NCBI RefSeq assembly: GCF_024296665.1
Contig: NZ_CP100762.1
Location: 1,240,001-1,304,000 of the forward strand
Direction of reading: 5' to 3'
Source: Salinilacihabitans rarus
Lineage (GTDB): Archaea > Halobacteriota > Halobacteria > Halobacteriales > Natrialbaceae
Length of the DNA stretch: 64,000 bases
Part shown: positions 16,296 through 25,950 of the stretch, one piece after another
Position numbering within the stretch: position 1 is the stretch's first letter
Layout: every line of letters begins with the position of its first letter
Position numbers and translations under genes: made by a program
The notes under the pieces: generated by a model
Databases searched by the model: none
Told to the model about the DNA's origin: nothing
The model's input: only the letters and a program-made list of their open reading frames with translations

Positions 16296-16837
16296 TCTAG
16301 GATCGCCTCTCGTACCTCGTCGAAGTGTTCCGGTAGTTCCGTGGCGTCGAACTCCGCGTACAGCGGCTCGTCGAGCTGTTCGGCGTACTCGGCGATGTGC
16401 TCGCCGCGCGTGCGCGACCAGTCCGCGAGCACGCTGTCGTTGTGCGGAATCTCGAGGCCGGCGTCGATCGCTCCTTCCTGTACCGCGAACACCTTGTTGC
16501 CGGGCGTCGCCGCGTTGAGGCCGATGTCGAGGACGGCCTCCTCGACGCCCGCTTCGAGCGCTCGCTGGCCGGCCAGCAGGCCGGTGAGGTAGGCGGCGGG
16601 GAGGTTACCCGTGGGGGCCTCCCAGCCGTAGTCGGCGAGGTCGCTCGAGTGTGCGCTCGCGATCGTCTCGTCGCCCTGGGGTCCGGGGACGATCAGCTGC
16701 GCCGTAGTGTGCTTGTTGCTCTTTCGAGCGACGAGCCGGGGCTTGCCCGATTTCAGCAGGCGCAACCTCTGGTGGTAGTCCGTCCGGACCTCGCGGCGAC
16801 GCCGCATCGGTACCTTGTATCGTGGTCCTGTCGCCAT
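16292..16837 (-). CDS. rpl18: 50S ribosomal protein L18 (uL18)
   Basis: This 181-residue 5S rRNA-binding protein begins [36 protein letters not shown], the archaeal L18/eukaryotic L5 signature. The C-terminal tail ([27 protein letters not shown]) is acidic. It shares one nucleotide with the rpl19e stop and overlaps rps5 by 4 nt. Confidence 0.97.
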   Translation of the reverse strand: MATGPRYKVPMRRRREVRTDYHQRLRLLKSGKPRLVARKSNKHTTAQLIVPGPQGDETIASAHSSDLADYGWEAPTGNLPAAYLTGLLAGQRALEAGVEEAVLDIGLNAATPGNKVFAVQEGAIDAGLEIPHNDSVLADWSRTRGEHIAEYAEQLDEPLYAEFDATELPEHFDEVREAILE

Positions 16838-17286
16838 TATTGGTCACCGTAGTGGTTGTCGATGTAGTTCAGCAGGTACCGGACGCTGCGGAACTCCCCG
16901 CCGCTTGCCTTGCGATAGAGCTCGCGGTACTGCGCGGGCGTCAGTTCGCCCTTGTCGCGGAGTTCGCGCAGTTTCCGGCGCTGCGCGCGGATCTGGTCCT
17001 GCCACTGTTCCTTCTCGTTCTGGCGCGCGCCCTTCTTGCCGCGGCGCTTGCCCTGGCCCTTCCGGTGGCCGTAGGAGCGCTTGGCGTTGCGTTCGCGGGC
17101 GCGACCGCGGGAGTTACCCGTGGCGTCTTTCGCCCGGATGATGCCGTCGTCGACGAGTTCGCGGATCTCCTCGCGGGTGATCGCCTGGGCGATGTCGCCC
17201 TGGGCGTCGGGGTCGAACCAGACGCGGTTCTTGCCGACGTCGAGCACGTCCGCGGCGAGTCGTTTCTGTGCGCTCAGGTCCGTCAT
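16837..17286 (-). CDS. rpl19e: 50S ribosomal protein L19e (eL19)
   Basis: This 149-residue archaeal/eukaryotic-specific protein has N-terminal [23 protein letters not shown], a very basic central helix ([27 protein letters not shown]) and a C-terminal helix ending YIDNHYGDQ. It helps form an inter-subunit bridge. Overlap with rpl32e upstream is 4 nt. Confidence 0.97.
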   Translation of the reverse strand: MTDLSAQKRLAADVLDVGKNRVWFDPDAQGDIAQAITREEIRELVDDGIIRAKDATGNSRGRARERNAKRSYGHRKGQGKRRGKKGARQNEKEQWQDQIRAQRRKLRELRDKGELTPAQYRELYRKASGGEFRSVRYLLNYIDNHYGDQ

Positions 17287-18026
17287 TCGTCCACCTCAAC
17301 TTCGACGTAGGTCGGGTTCAGGACGCGAACGCCCGCGTCCTCGCACTTCTCCTCGATTCGTTCGCGCTTGCGGGCGCCGACGGAGGAGGCGATGCGGACC
17401 GCCTGCGTGTCGCCGTCGACGCCTTCGAGGTCGTCGACGTTCTCCACGCGGACCTCCTCGAAGCCGCTGGGGTGTTTGCCCCGGACGGCCTTCGGCGAGC
17501 CGTAGCCGGCCTCGACCTTCGGGCCCTTGCCCTTGACGCCGCGGCGCTGCTTCGAGAGCCCGCCGCGGGGTCGACGCCACGACTCCGGCGTCCGCTTTTT
17601 CTTGTGGTAGTCCTGGCGGTTGAACTGCGGCTTGCCCTCGCCGTTGCGCTGGGCGAGCAGCCGTTCTTCCTCCTCGGAGAGCTCCGGGGTCTTCTCGGTC
17701 AGCCCCCGGGGCTGCAGTTCGGTCTCGACGTCCTCCGCGGCCTCCTCGGCTTCCTCCTCGGCGGCTTCGTCTTCGATCTCCGCCTCGGTCTCCTCGGAGA
17801 CTTCGAGGTCGCCGACGTCGGCCTTGATTCGGGCGGCGAGCGCGTTGCCGATACCGTCGGCCTCGGAGAGGTCGTCCTGGGAGGCCTCCCTGACGTCCTC
17901 GATGGACTCGAAGCCGGCCTCGCGTAACGCCCCGGCCTTGCTCTCGCCGACGCCGCTGATGTCCTCCAGTTCCTGCGGGCCGGACTCCTCGGCGGAGTCG
18001 GCCTCGTCGTGTTCGTCGTCAGCCAT
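17283..18026 (-). CDS. rpl32e: 50S ribosomal protein L32e (eL32) with N-terminal HhH extension
   Basis: The 247-residue product is long for the family (about 130 in most archaea). The C-terminal half is L32e ([44 protein letters not shown]). The first ~90 residues hold helix-hairpin-helix elements ([26 protein letters not shown] and [15 protein letters not shown]), then an acidic Glu/Ala linker. Haloarchaeal L32e proteins are known to carry such an extension. Its exact role on the ribosome is not settled. Confidence 0.96.
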   Translation of the reverse strand: MADDEHDEADSAEESGPQELEDISGVGESKAGALREAGFESIEDVREASQDDLSEADGIGNALAARIKADVGDLEVSEETEAEIEDEAAEEEAEEAAEDVETELQPRGLTEKTPELSEEEERLLAQRNGEGKPQFNRQDYHKKKRTPESWRRPRGGLSKQRRGVKGKGPKVEAGYGSPKAVRGKHPSGFEEVRVENVDDLEGVDGDTQAVRIASSVGARKRERIEEKCEDAGVRVLNPTYVEVEVDE

Positions 18027-18029
18027 CTA

Positions 18030-18563
18030 TCAGGCACCTCCTTTCCCGGGCTTGCGGGTGATGTAGACGCCGTCCTGGAAGACGCGGGTGTCCTTGCCTT
18101 TCACCTTCGTCAACTGCTCGATGTCGGCGGCGGTCTGGCCCACGTCCTCCTTGTCCGGCCCGGAGAGGGTAATCGTCTCGCCGTCCACGGAGACGTCGGT
18201 GTCGCCGTGGACGGGGGTGCGTCGCTCGGCTCGCTCGCCGAGGAAGTTCTCGATGACCACCTCGTCGCCCTCCGCGCGGACCTGCATCGGGAAGTGAGAG
18301 TAGAAGACTTCCATCTCGTACTCCCAGCCCTCGGTCACGCCGTGGAAGGCGTTGCGGACGTGGCTCTCGAAGGTGCCGACGGTCGCGTTCGTCTTCGCGT
18401 CCTCGGACTCGCTCTCGATTACCACGTGGTCGTCCTCGACCTCGACGGAGACGTCGGGGTACCAGAGCCGGCGCGTGACGCTGCCGTTCGGGCCCTCGAT
18501 CGTCGCGTCGAGGTGGTCGACCTCGGCGGTTACGTCGTCGGGGATTTCCAGTTCGACTCGCAT
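18030..18563 (-). CDS. rpl6: 50S ribosomal protein L6 (uL6)
   Basis: This 177-residue protein begins MRVELEIPDDVTAEVDHLDATIEGPNGSVTRRL. The two L6 domains end with the conserved VFQDGVYITRKPGKGG near the sarcin-ricin loop and factor-binding site. ATG 18563 is used because it gives the family N-terminus 2 nt after the rps8 stop. A longer in-frame extension upstream is an Arg-rich shadow of rps8. Confidence 0.97.
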   Translation of the reverse strand: MRVELEIPDDVTAEVDHLDATIEGPNGSVTRRLWYPDVSVEVEDDHVVIESESEDAKTNATVGTFESHVRNAFHGVTEGWEYEMEVFYSHFPMQVRAEGDEVVIENFLGERAERRTPVHGDTDVSVDGETITLSGPDKEDVGQTAADIEQLTKVKGKDTRVFQDGVYITRKPGKGGA

Positions 18564-18565
18564 TG

Positions 18566-18958
18566 TTAGTAGACGTACGCGATCACCTGGCCCCCGATGC
18601 CCTGCTCGCGAGCCTCGTAGTGGCTCATGATGCCGCGGCTCGTCGTGACGACGAGCGCGCCGAAGTCCCGAGCGGGGAGGTATCGCTTCTCCCACTTCTC
18701 GAACTCGTCGGCTTTCGCGGCGTAGCGGGGCTTGACGGGGCCACACTCGTTGATCGCTCCCTTCAGTTCGACCTCGAACCGACCGGCCTTGCCGTCGTCG
18801 ACGAACTCGAAGCCGTCGATGTACCCGCGGTCGTAGAAGACCTCGAGCACCTGGCCGATCTCGTTCGAGGCGGGTCGTACCTCGTGGCTCAGATGTCCCA
18901 CGCTCTCGGCGTTGTCGATGCCCGACAGCGCGTTGCTGAGTGGATCGTTCCCGGTCAT
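18566..18958 (-). CDS. rps8: 30S ribosomal protein S8 (uS8)
   Basis: This 130-residue 16S rRNA central-domain protein begins [34 protein letters not shown] and ends with the S8 signature [24 protein letters not shown]. The 18958 ATG gives the normal family length; the longer frame upstream runs antiparallel to nothing recognisable and overlaps rps14. Confidence 0.97.
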   Translation of the reverse strand: MTGNDPLSNALSGIDNAESVGHLSHEVRPASNEIGQVLEVFYDRGYIDGFEFVDDGKAGRFEVELKGAINECGPVKPRYAAKADEFEKWEKRYLPARDFGALVVTTSRGIMSHYEAREQGIGGQVIAYVY

Positions 18959-18959
18959 G

Positions 18960-19136
18960 TTATCGGTACTTCTTGAATCCCATGTCGCGGGCGATCTCGC
19001 GGAAGCACTGCCGGCAGAGGTTGATGTCGTACTTGCCGACGAGCCCCTGCTCGCGGCCACAGCGCTGGCAGGATTCCAGCTGCCCGGTGCGCTTTGCCGC
19101 GTGTTCGCCCGTCGCGTCGTTTTCGCTTTCACTCAT
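18960..19136 (-). CDS. rps14: 30S ribosomal protein S14 (uS14), zinc form
   Basis: This is a 58-residue gene that is easy to miss. It begins [18 protein letters not shown] and contains [17 protein letters not shown] followed by [21 protein letters not shown]. The two C-x2-C pairs make the zinc site of the short (C+) S14 form, and the C-terminus is the family hallmark. It overlaps the end of rpl5 by 8 nt and ends one base before rps8. Confidence 0.97.
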   Translation of the reverse strand: MSESENDATGEHAAKRTGQLESCQRCGREQGLVGKYDINLCRQCFREIARDMGFKKYR

Positions 19137-19668
19137 CGTCCGTGACCTCCACGTCGAAGTTCGCCTCGAGGAACGCGACGGCGTCCTCGGGGGTCAGTCG
19201 GTGTCGCGACGGGATCGACCGGGTGGCCTTGTCGCGCTTGGAGACGCGGTAGCCCGGACGCACCAGGTTGACGGTGACGTCCAGCCCGTAGATCCCGACG
19301 GTCGGGTCGTACTCCTGGCTCGGGAACTCGGTGTGTTCCTCGACCCCGAAGCTGAAGTTCCCCGTCTGGTCGAACTGCTTGCGCGAGACGTCCGCGAGCG
19401 GCAGCGCCGTCTCGAGGAACTCGTAGGCGTCGTCGCCGCGGAGGGTGACCTTCGTGCCGATGGGGTCGCCCTGACGGATGCCGAAGTCGGGTTCGGTCGA
19501 CTTCGCCTGCGTGCGGACGCTCTCCTGGCCGGTGACCTCCTCGATGATGTCCTCGGCGTGGCCGAGGTCCCGGCCGCCCTGACCGACGCCCATGTGGACG
19601 ACGACCTTCTCGACGCGGGGTTCGCGCATCTCGTGGAAGTCGCCGCCGGACTCGGACTCGGAGCTCAT
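19129..19668 (-). CDS. rpl5: 50S ribosomal protein L5 (uL5)
   Basis: This 179-residue 5S rRNA-binding protein contains [52 protein letters not shown] and [27 protein letters not shown], the L5 core. A short Ser/Glu-rich N-terminal tail precedes it. It overlaps rps4e by 4 nt. Confidence 0.97.
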   Translation of the reverse strand: MSSESESGGDFHEMREPRVEKVVVHMGVGQGGRDLGHAEDIIEEVTGQESVRTQAKSTEPDFGIRQGDPIGTKVTLRGDDAYEFLETALPLADVSRKQFDQTGNFSFGVEEHTEFPSQEYDPTVGIYGLDVTVNLVRPGYRVSKRDKATRSIPSRHRLTPEDAVAFLEANFDVEVTDDE

Positions 19669-20426
19669 TCGCCCTCACCTCCGTCGGTTTCGACGTCTTC
19701 GTCCCCGCCGGTGAACTTCTCGTCGATGACGACGACGTACTCCTCGACGGTCTCGAACTCGCCGTCGTCGTCTTCTCGTTGCGTCTCCGACGCAACGCTG
19801 GTTTCGACGGTGACGATGTTCGATCCGCTGCCGTAGGTCACCTCGATGTCGACGAGTTCGCCGATCTTGCCGCCGTGGTTGCCGCGGACGGCGGTGACGA
19901 GCGCGCCCTCCTCGTAGGGGAAGTGCGCGACGATCGAGGTGTCCTCGTTGTCGACGACGATCGAGTCGTTGGTGCTGTACTCGGTCTCGTCGTCGACGGT
20001 GACGTTCGTCCCGTCGTGCAGCGTCAGCTGCGTGACGCCGCCGGCGACCTGCTGCTTGCCGACGATCTTGCCGAGGCGGCTGTCGGCCGCGTCGGCGTCG
20101 ATCGGCGTCAGCGCGAGGCGGCCGCCCTCGTCGGGGAAGACGCGATAGTACTCCTCGCGACCCGTAAACGAGATGATGTCGAACATCCCGATGGGCCGTT
20201 GCTCGTCGTTGATCGGCTCGCCGTTGACGAGGATGGCGTCCTCGCTGAGCGCGTAGCGCGCTTCCTTCTTCGAGTCCACGTAGCCGAGGACGTCCCGCAG
20301 CAGGATGAGCAGCGGAACGCCGTCCTCGCCGTGGGGGCCGGCGCCGGCCTTCACGGTGAAGACGTCGGTCTTGCGCTCGACCGGCCAGGACTTCGGTACC
20401 GAGAGTCGTTTCTGGTGGTTGCTCAT
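19665..20426 (-). CDS. rps4e: 30S ribosomal protein S4e (eS4)
   Basis: This 253-residue archaeal/eukaryotic S4 begins [31 protein letters not shown]. It has the S4-like RNA-binding segment ([24 protein letters not shown]), then central and KOW-like domains ([15 protein letters not shown]). About 40 acidic residues extend the C-terminus ([18 protein letters not shown]). It overlaps rpl24 and rpl5 by 4 nt each. Confidence 0.97.
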   Translation of the reverse strand: MSNHQKRLSVPKSWPVERKTDVFTVKAGAGPHGEDGVPLLILLRDVLGYVDSKKEARYALSEDAILVNGEPINDEQRPIGMFDIISFTGREEYYRVFPDEGGRLALTPIDADAADSRLGKIVGKQQVAGGVTQLTLHDGTNVTVDDETEYSTNDSIVVDNEDTSIVAHFPYEEGALVTAVRGNHGGKIGELVDIEVTYGSGSNIVTVETSVASETQREDDDGEFETVEEYVVVIDEKFTGGDEDVETDGGEGE

Positions 20427-20782
20427 TCGTTGTCACCTCCTTCGAGGCGCGCCTCGCGGCGGTCGTCCTCGAGGTCGAGGTCCGTGATCCGGACGTTCGA
20501 GGGTTCGAGCGGCCGCGCCACCTCCTCGCCGTCGGCCGTCTCGACCGTGACGTCCTCGACGTGGATCACGGCCTCTTTGAGGTCGACCTGCACGACCTCG
20601 CCTTCCTCGCCGGCGAAGTCGCCGCGCATGATCTCGACCGTATCGCCCGCGTTGACGCGGGCGCGACGGGTGTCGTACTCCTCGCGGAGGTCGTCGGCGA
20701 GGGTGGCGTGCAGCTGCTTCTGTCGCCGGTGCAGCGGGGCACGCTCCGTTCGGTTTCGCTGTTTGCGTGGTTGTCGGCTCAT
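20423..20782 (-). CDS. rpl24: 50S ribosomal protein L24 (uL24)
   Basis: This 119-residue protein has the archaeal N-terminal [32 protein letters not shown], and the KOW motif [25 protein letters not shown] that initiates 50S assembly. It lies one base after rpl14 and overlaps rps4e. Confidence 0.97.
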   Translation of the reverse strand: MSRQPRKQRNRTERAPLHRRQKQLHATLADDLREEYDTRRARVNAGDTVEIMRGDFAGEEGEVVQVDLKEAVIHVEDVTVETADGEEVARPLEPSNVRITDLDLEDDRREARLEGGDNE

Positions 20783-20783
20783 G

Positions 20784-21182
20784 CTAGACGATCATCGTGG
20801 CGGTGCTCGCGATCGCGCCGAAGCGTTCCGCGACTTCGCGCGCGATCGGGCCCTTGATCTCCGTTCCGCGGGGCTCTTCGTTCTCGTCGACGATGACCGC
20901 CGCGTTGTCCTCGAACTTCACGCGCGTCCCGTCCGGCCGGCGGATCGGCTTCCGCTGGCGGACGACGACGGCCTCGAGGACCTGGCGGCGCATCTCCGGC
21001 GTCCCTTTGGTGACCGAGACGGTCACCTTGTCGCCGAGACCCGCCTTCGGCTGGCGGTTCTTCGTGCCGTGGTAGCCGGAGACGCTGATGACCTTCAGTT
21101 CGCGCGCGCCGGTGTTGTCGGCGCAGGTCACGAGCGAGCCCTTCTTCAGGCCCTGCGTGACGTCGGCTTTCATCGCCTCCAT
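20784..21182 (-). CDS. rpl14: 50S ribosomal protein L14 (uL14)
   Basis: This 132-residue protein starts [18 protein letters not shown] and contains [18 protein letters not shown] and [22 protein letters not shown], the L14 core at the subunit interface. The ATG at 21182 shares its first base with the rps17 stop (TGATG), so it is preferred over the GTG three bases upstream. Confidence 0.97.
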   Translation of the reverse strand: MEAMKADVTQGLKKGSLVTCADNTGARELKVISVSGYHGTKNRQPKAGLGDKVTVSVTKGTPEMRRQVLEAVVVRQRKPIRRPDGTRVKFEDNAAVIVDENEEPRGTEIKGPIAREVAERFGAIASTATMIV

Positions 21183-21637
21183 CACTGATCACCCGCTTCG
21201 GCTTCGGCTTCGGCTTCGGCGCCCTCCGTGACGTCGCCGCTCGACAGCTCCCGCTCGGGTTCGGCCTGGCGGGTGAGTTCGGCGACGTCCTCGGCGGTCG
21301 CTTCTTCGGTTACTTCGACGACCACGTGCGATTTCGTCTTCGACAGTGGTCGGCACTCTGCGATCTTGACCGTGTCACCGACCGAGAGCGGCTCGAGCAC
21401 GCCCGGCACGTGCGCCGGGATGCGCGAGCGACGCTTCATCTGGCGGTCGTACTTCGGGACCGCCACGTCGTACTCTCGCTCGACGACCACGGTCTTGTCC
21501 ATGTCCGTCGAGACGACCGTCCCTTCGAGGACCTGACCTCGAACGGACAGCTCGCCGTAGAACGGACACTTCTCGTAGTCGTATTCCTCCGGATTCTCTG
21601 GTTCCGGAGGGGTGGGTACGTCCAGTCCTATTGCCAT
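21182..21637 (-). CDS. rps17: 30S ribosomal protein S17 (uS17) with acidic tail
   Basis: The 151-residue protein is longer than the usual ~110. The OB-fold S17 core is present ([33 protein letters not shown] and [25 protein letters not shown]). A C-terminal extension of about 35 residues ends [13 protein letters not shown], encoded by a hexanucleotide tandem repeat at about 21195-21220. It overlaps rnp1 by 10 nt. Confidence 0.96.
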   Translation of the reverse strand: MAIGLDVPTPPEPENPEEYDYEKCPFYGELSVRGQVLEGTVVSTDMDKTVVVEREYDVAVPKYDRQMKRRSRIPAHVPGVLEPLSVGDTVKIAECRPLSKTKSHVVVEVTEEATAEDVAELTRQAEPERELSSGDVTEGAEAEAEAEAGDQ

Positions 21638-22092
21638 GGTGAGTCACCTCTGGTTTCGGTGCGTCGGGCGGGTCGTGAGAGCAGCCGCGATCCATCGACC
21701 GTAACGTAGGCCACGCCCTCGCCAGCGCTGTCCGCAGCGGTCGAGGATCGATCCTCGGGAGCCGCCGCGGGTTCAGTGTCGGCCAGTTCGGACGCGGTCC
21801 CCGACCCCTTTGCGAGGTCGGCGGCGTCATCTGTGATCGCGAACTCGAACGTCGAGCCCGATTTCGGCACCGTGACGACCCGAGACTCGCAGTCTTCGCG
21901 CTGGTCGGCGGTTTCATCGCCGCGCCATCGCTCCGCCTCCGGCGGAGCGCACACCTCGATCGAGAGGGTGTTCGTCGTCTCGACGACGACGCGCCCCTCG
22001 ATCCCCTCCCGTCCGGGGTCGTCGCTCTCGACGACGCGGACGGGCAGGCCGTTGAGTTCGTGTCGCGGCAGCGTCTCGGGTGTCAGTGCCAT
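21628..22092 (-). CDS. rnp1: Ribonuclease P protein component 1 (Rpp29/Pop4)
   Basis: This 154-residue RNase P protein subunit supports tRNA 5' maturation with the RNA subunit. The Sm-like core shows LPRHELNGLPVRVVESDDP, GIEGRVVVETTNTLSIE, VVTVPKSGSTFEFAI and YVTVDGSRLLSRPARR. A low-complexity acidic/Ala insertion of about 35 residues (after FEFAITDDAA) separates the last two strands and makes it longer than the family norm. It lies in its normal archaeal place between rpl29 and rps17. Confidence 0.95.
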   Translation of the reverse strand: MALTPETLPRHELNGLPVRVVESDDPGREGIEGRVVVETTNTLSIEVCAPPEAERWRGDETADQREDCESRVVTVPKSGSTFEFAITDDAADLAKGSGTASELADTEPAAAPEDRSSTAADSAGEGVAYVTVDGSRLLSRPARRTETRGDSPWQ

Positions 22093-22096
22093 CGTG

Positions 22097-22315
22097 TTAC
22101 GCCTCGTCTTCGTCGAGGTCGCCTTCCTCGCGCTGGATCGTCTTGACCCGCGCGATCGTACGCTTCAGCTCGCCGATCTCGCCGGGGTTCTCCGGCGCGC
22201 CGCCGGCCGCGAGCACGGCCTTCGCGTTGAGCAGCTCGGTCTCGAGCTCCTCGAGTTCGGCCTGTCGCTCGGCGGGGGTCATGTCGCGAATCTCCTCGGT
22301 GTGCAGGATCGCCAT
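22097..22315 (-). CDS. rpl29: 50S ribosomal protein L29 (uL29)
   Basis: This 72-residue two-helix hairpin protein reads [32 protein letters not shown], then [17 protein letters not shown]. It sits at the exit of the nascent-peptide tunnel near the SRP site. It shares one base with the rps3 stop. Confidence 0.97.
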   Translation of the reverse strand: MAILHTEEIRDMTPAERQAELEELETELLNAKAVLAAGGAPENPGEIGELKRTIARVKTIQREEGDLDEDEA

Positions 22316-23256
22316 CAGGCGTCACCCCCCTCGTCGTCCATCTCCTCGAGGAGTTCCTCGGCTTCGGCCTCGACGTCCTCGTCGAGTTCCTCGAGGGCCT
22401 CCTCGTCGGCGTCGGCCTCGGCCACTTCGGCCTCCGGCTCTTCAGCCGGCTCCTCGTCGGCCTCGAGTTCCTCCTCGATGACCTCCTCGACGACCTCCTC
22501 GTCGACGTCGGTCTCGGCGGGTTCGGCGGCCTCGGCTTCGGCTTCGGCTTCGGCCTCGACTTCGGCCTCCTCGGCCTCGGGCTCGCCTTCGAGGAGTTCC
22601 TCGACGCCGCCCTCGCCCTCGTTGTACTCGACGGCTTCGGGGACGACCTCCTCGGGATCCATGTCTTCGTAGATCTGGAAGTCGTCGGGCAGTTCGGCGC
22701 CCGGCGGGATGATCTTGACCGTGACGCCGATGGTGCCGAGTTTCATGACGGCGACGCCCTGGCCCTCGTCGACGATCTCCTCGGCGGGTTCGCCGTTGTG
22801 CTTGATGTAGCCGCGGTTGAACTTCTCGACGCGCGAGCGCGCGCCGGTGACCTTCCCCGCGAGGACGATCTCGGCGCCCAGCGCGCCGGCGTCCATGATG
22901 CGGTCGATCGTCGTGTGACCGGCCTTCCGGAAGTACCAGCCGCGTTCGAGCGCGTTCGCCAGCCGATCCGCGACGATCCGCGCGTTCAGGTCGGGTTCGT
23001 CGACCTCCTGCACGTCGATCTGCGGGTCGTCGAGGTCGAACCGGCGCTCGAGTTCGGCCGTGACCTTCCGGATGTTCTCGCCGCCCTTGCCGATGACCAT
23101 CCCCGGCTTCTCGGCCTTGAGGACGATCTGGGTGCCCATCGGCGTCTTGGCGACCTCCATACCGCCGTAGCCCGCGCGGCCGAGCTCTTCGGCGAAGAAC
23201 TCGTCGATCTGGGACCGCTGCAGGCCGTTCTCGATGAACTGGTGTTCGTCTGCCAT
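22315..23256 (-). CDS. rps3: 30S ribosomal protein S3 (uS3) with long acidic tail
   Basis: The 313-residue protein has an N-terminal KH domain ([30 protein letters not shown]) and the S3 C-terminal domain ([34 protein letters not shown]), lining the mRNA entry tunnel. The last ~110 residues are almost entirely Glu/Ala/Asp/Val. Part of this tail is encoded by a GGCTTC-type tandem repeat near 22530-22556. Long acidic S3 tails occur in other haloarchaea. It shares one base with rpl22. Confidence 0.97.
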   Translation of the reverse strand: MADEHQFIENGLQRSQIDEFFAEELGRAGYGGMEVAKTPMGTQIVLKAEKPGMVIGKGGENIRKVTAELERRFDLDDPQIDVQEVDEPDLNARIVADRLANALERGWYFRKAGHTTIDRIMDAGALGAEIVLAGKVTGARSRVEKFNRGYIKHNGEPAEEIVDEGQGVAVMKLGTIGVTVKIIPPGAELPDDFQIYEDMDPEEVVPEAVEYNEGEGGVEELLEGEPEAEEAEVEAEAEAEAEAAEPAETDVDEEVVEEVIEEELEADEEPAEEPEAEVAEADADEEALEELDEDVEAEAEELLEEMDDEGGDA

Positions 23257-23732
23257 TAGGTATCAGCCTCCTCCTCGTCGACCTCTTCGACGACGATCTC
23301 GACGTCGACCTGCGGCGTGTTCCACGACGTCGCCCGTCCCATCGCGCGGGGCTTGCGGCCGACCGACTCGCCGACCTTGTGGGCGGCGCAGTGGACGATC
23401 TCCATCGACTCGCCGTCGAACCCCTGGTGGTCGGCGTTGGCCGCGACGTTCTCGAGCAGGTCGAGGAACGCCTCGGAGGCCTTCTCGGGGTAGCGGCCGG
23501 CGTCCCAGCCCTCGACGTCCGAGCGGTGGCCGACGCCGCTGTTGTGCGACTTGAACGGCACGGAGCGCTCGCCGGCGATGACCGCTTCGAGGTACTCGCG
23601 AGCGTCGCCGACGGTTCGTCCCTTGACCTCGCGGGCGATCTCCTTGCTGTGCTTGTGGCTCATGTGACGCTCCCGGAGCATCGCTTTCGCGGTGGCGTCC
23701 GGGTCCGCGTCGACCGAGTAGTTGATTCCCAT
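23256..23732 (-). CDS. rpl22: 50S ribosomal protein L22 (uL22)
   Basis: This 158-residue protein contains HMSHKHSKEIAREVKGRTVGDAREYLEAVIAGERSVPF and the beta-hairpin that lines the exit tunnel, ending ATSWNTPQVDVEIVVEE. There is a 7-nt gap after rps19. Confidence 0.97.
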   Translation of the reverse strand: MGINYSVDADPDATAKAMLRERHMSHKHSKEIAREVKGRTVGDAREYLEAVIAGERSVPFKSHNSGVGHRSDVEGWDAGRYPEKASEAFLDLLENVAANADHQGFDGESMEIVHCAAHKVGESVGRKPRAMGRATSWNTPQVDVEIVVEEVDEEEADT

Positions 23733-23739
23733 GCGTGGA

Positions 23740-24165
23740 TCACTTCAGTGGGACGAACTTCGAGGAGCGAGTCGCGCCGATACCCGCCTGTCCGTGCTCG
23801 ACGGACTTGCGCGTCAGCTGGAACTCGCCCAGGTAGTGGCCGATCATCTCGGGCTCTACCCGGACGCGCTCGAAGCTCTGGCCGGTGTAGACGGCGAACG
23901 TCAGGCCGACGAACTCCGGCAGCACCGGCATGTCCCGCAGGTGCGTCCGGATCGGCGAGTTGGCGGTCTCCTGCTCGTCTTTCTCGCGGGCCTCCTCGAG
24001 CAGCTTGCGCTTCTCGACGGAGAGGCCGCGTTCGATGCTTCGCCGCTGGCGTGCGGGCAGCAGTTCCGCGACGTCCTCGAGCTCCATTTCCTGTAGCTCG
24101 TCGAGCGTGTAGCCGCGGTAGGTGAACTCGTCACCTTCGCGGCCGGTTCTGTACTCCTGGCTCAT
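23740..24165 (-). CDS. rps19: 30S ribosomal protein S19 (uS19)
   Basis: This 141-residue archaeal-length S19 has [35 protein letters not shown], the S15/S19 archaeal N-terminal domain. The head-binding core follows ([44 protein letters not shown]). It overlaps rpl2 by 4 nt. Confidence 0.97.
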   Translation of the reverse strand: MSQEYRTGREGDEFTYRGYTLDELQEMELEDVAELLPARQRRSIERGLSVEKRKLLEEAREKDEQETANSPIRTHLRDMPVLPEFVGLTFAVYTGQSFERVRVEPEMIGHYLGEFQLTRKSVEHGQAGIGATRSSKFVPLK

Positions 24166-24884
24166 TTGTTACCACCTCGGCCGGTACGGCGCGAGGAGAT
24201 GTCGCCCACCTTCCGTCCCGGCGGAGCGTTCCGCGAGACGGACTTGGGGCGACCCGGGTGCTGGCGGCCGCCGCCGCCGAACGGGTGGTCGACGGCGTTC
24301 ATGGCGACCCCGCGAACGCGCGGCCACTTCGTGCCGCGTGCGCGCATCTTGTGGTGCTTCTTGCCCGCCTTGACGAACGGCTTCTCGGTCCGTCCGCCGC
24401 CGGCGACGACCCCGATGGTCGCGCGACACTGCGGGTCGAGGCGCTTGACCTCGCCGCTGGGCAGTTGAACGACCGCGGCGTTGCGGTCGTGGGTGATCAG
24501 GTCCGCGTTGACGCCGGAGGCGCGGGCGAACTTGCCGCCGTCGCCCGGCTTGGCCTCGACGTTACAGATCGGCACGCCCTCCGGGATCTCGGCGAGCGGG
24601 AGCGTGTTGCCCGGCTCGATCTCCGCGGAGACGCCGACCTGAATCTCGTCGCCGACCGCGACCCCCTCGGGCGCGAGGACGAGTCGCTGCTCGCCGTCCT
24701 CGAACTCGACGGCCGCGACCGGCGCCGAGCGGGCGGGGTCGTGCTCGATGTCGACCACGGCGCCGGAGACGACGTCGCCGTCTTCGGCCTTCTTGTGGTC
24801 GAGCTGCGCCTTGTAGCGGTGCGACGGCGCCCGGAAGGTGGGCGTGCCGCGACCGCGCCGTTGTCCGAGAATGCGCCGTCCCAT
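24162..24884 (-). CDS. rpl2: 50S ribosomal protein L2 (uL2)
   Basis: This 240-residue peptidyl-transferase-associated protein begins [25 protein letters not shown]. It keeps the essential His region ([37 protein letters not shown]). It abuts rpl23 with no spacer. Confidence 0.97.
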   Translation of the reverse strand: MGRRILGQRRGRGTPTFRAPSHRYKAQLDHKKAEDGDVVSGAVVDIEHDPARSAPVAAVEFEDGEQRLVLAPEGVAVGDEIQVGVSAEIEPGNTLPLAEIPEGVPICNVEAKPGDGGKFARASGVNADLITHDRNAAVVQLPSGEVKRLDPQCRATIGVVAGGGRTEKPFVKAGKKHHKMRARGTKWPRVRGVAMNAVDHPFGGGGRQHPGRPKSVSRNAPPGRKVGDISSRRTGRGGNK

Positions 24885-25136
24885 CTAGAACACCCCGATT
24901 CGCGAGGCGACTTCCTGGGCGTCGTCGTCCTCGGACAGCGTCACTGTCGCTTTCTTCTTGCCTTGCATGGTCACCTGCGTGTTGACCGTGACGACGTCGA
25001 CTTCGAAGCGCTCCTCGACCTCGTCGCGGATCTCGGGTTTGGTGGCGTCGACGTCGACGACGAACTGGAGCTTGTTCTCGAAGTCCATGTCGTTCATCGC
25101 CTTCTCCGTCACGAGCGGGAAGTCGATCACGCTCAT
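24885..25136 (-). CDS. rpl23: 50S ribosomal protein L23 (uL23)
   Basis: This 83-residue tunnel-exit protein docks SRP and chaperones. It shows IDFPLVTEKAMNDMDFENKLQFVVDVDATKPEIRDEVEERFEVDVVTVNT. GGAGGTGA lies 6 nt before its ATG, inside the upstream mini-ORF, and its ATG overlaps that ORF's stop. Confidence 0.97.
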   Translation of the reverse strand: MSVIDFPLVTEKAMNDMDFENKLQFVVDVDATKPEIRDEVEERFEVDVVTVNTQVTMQGKKKATVTLSEDDDAQEVASRIGVF

Positions 25137-25198
25137 TTGCTCTCACCTCCGGTGAGACCGACGAGGTCGTTGCGCGCGGAGCGTGCAACGGAACTCAT
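25133..25198 (-). CDS. 21-residue mini-ORF between rpl4 and rpl23
   Basis: An ATG overlaps the rpl4 stop (ATGA) and its TGA overlaps the rpl23 start (ATGA). The 62-nt gap between two ribosomal genes is therefore filled exactly by a coupled cistron. The peptide starts MSSVARSARNDLVGL and ends TGGESK: basic, soluble, unrecognised. It contains the rpl23 Shine-Dalgarno sequence. It may encode a peptide, or may simply keep ribosomes moving from rpl4 to rpl23. No homology is claimed. Confidence 0.4.
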   Translation of the reverse strand: MSSVARSARNDLVGLTGGESK

Positions 25199-25947
25199 CG
25201 GTCGGCCACCTCCTCGAGTGCGCTCTCGGTCCAGATCGTCAGCCGGCCGGGCTGGGCGCCCGGCGCGAGGTCCTCCGCGCACACCTCGGCGGCGGTCGCG
25301 ACGTCGGCGCCCGCGAGGTTGCGGGCGGCCTTCGACGGGCCGGTCTCGCTCGAGGTGACGAAGAGGATCGACTTCGGCTGCTTGTACTTGCGCCCGCGGG
25401 TCTTGCCGCGGCCCGCGCGGACGCTGCGACCCTCGTCGGCGCGCTCGACGTCCGCGTGGACGCCGACCTCCTCGAGGAACGCGACGACCTCCTTCGTCTT
25501 GACGAGGTCCTCGAACTCGTCGCTTACGACCAGCGGCAGGTCGAGGCCGTCGTCGAAGGCGTGGCCGCGCTCGGCCACTAGCTCGGCGTCCGCGGTCGCC
25601 GCGACGGCGCTGCGGACGGCCAGCTTCCGTTCTTTCTTGTTGATCGATTCGGTCCAGTCCTTCTCGGCCTTCGGCGGGTGGGCCTTGCGACCCTTGACGG
25701 TCTGGGGAACGCGGCGGCCGCGCCCGTTCTGTCGCGGGACGTGGGCCATGCCCCGACCGCTCCCGAACGACTCCGCGGGCGTGCGCATGCCCGCGAACTC
25801 GTCGGCGCCGTAGTCCTGTTTCCGGTTGGCCTGGGCGGCGCGAACGGCTCGGGCGATCAGGTCCGGGCGGTACTCCGTGTCGAAGACCGCCGGGAGATCG
25901 ACCGAGTCCGCCTCGGCGCCGTCCAGGTCTCGTACTGTTGCCTCCAT
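25195..25947 (-). CDS. rpl4: 50S ribosomal protein L4 (uL4)
   Basis: This 250-residue archaeal L4/L1e protein begins EATVRDLDGAEADSVDLPAVFDTEYRPDLIARAV. It carries the tunnel-lining loop (FGSGRGMAHVPRQNGRGRRVPQTVKGRKAHPPKAEKDW) and a C-terminal RNA-binding domain. It lies 3 nt after rpl3. Confidence 0.97.
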   Translation of the reverse strand: MEATVRDLDGAEADSVDLPAVFDTEYRPDLIARAVRAAQANRKQDYGADEFAGMRTPAESFGSGRGMAHVPRQNGRGRRVPQTVKGRKAHPPKAEKDWTESINKKERKLAVRSAVAATADAELVAERGHAFDDGLDLPLVVSDEFEDLVKTKEVVAFLEEVGVHADVERADEGRSVRAGRGKTRGRKYKQPKSILFVTSSETGPSKAARNLAGADVATAAEVCAEDLAPGAQPGRLTIWTESALEEVADR

Positions 25948-25950
25948 GGA

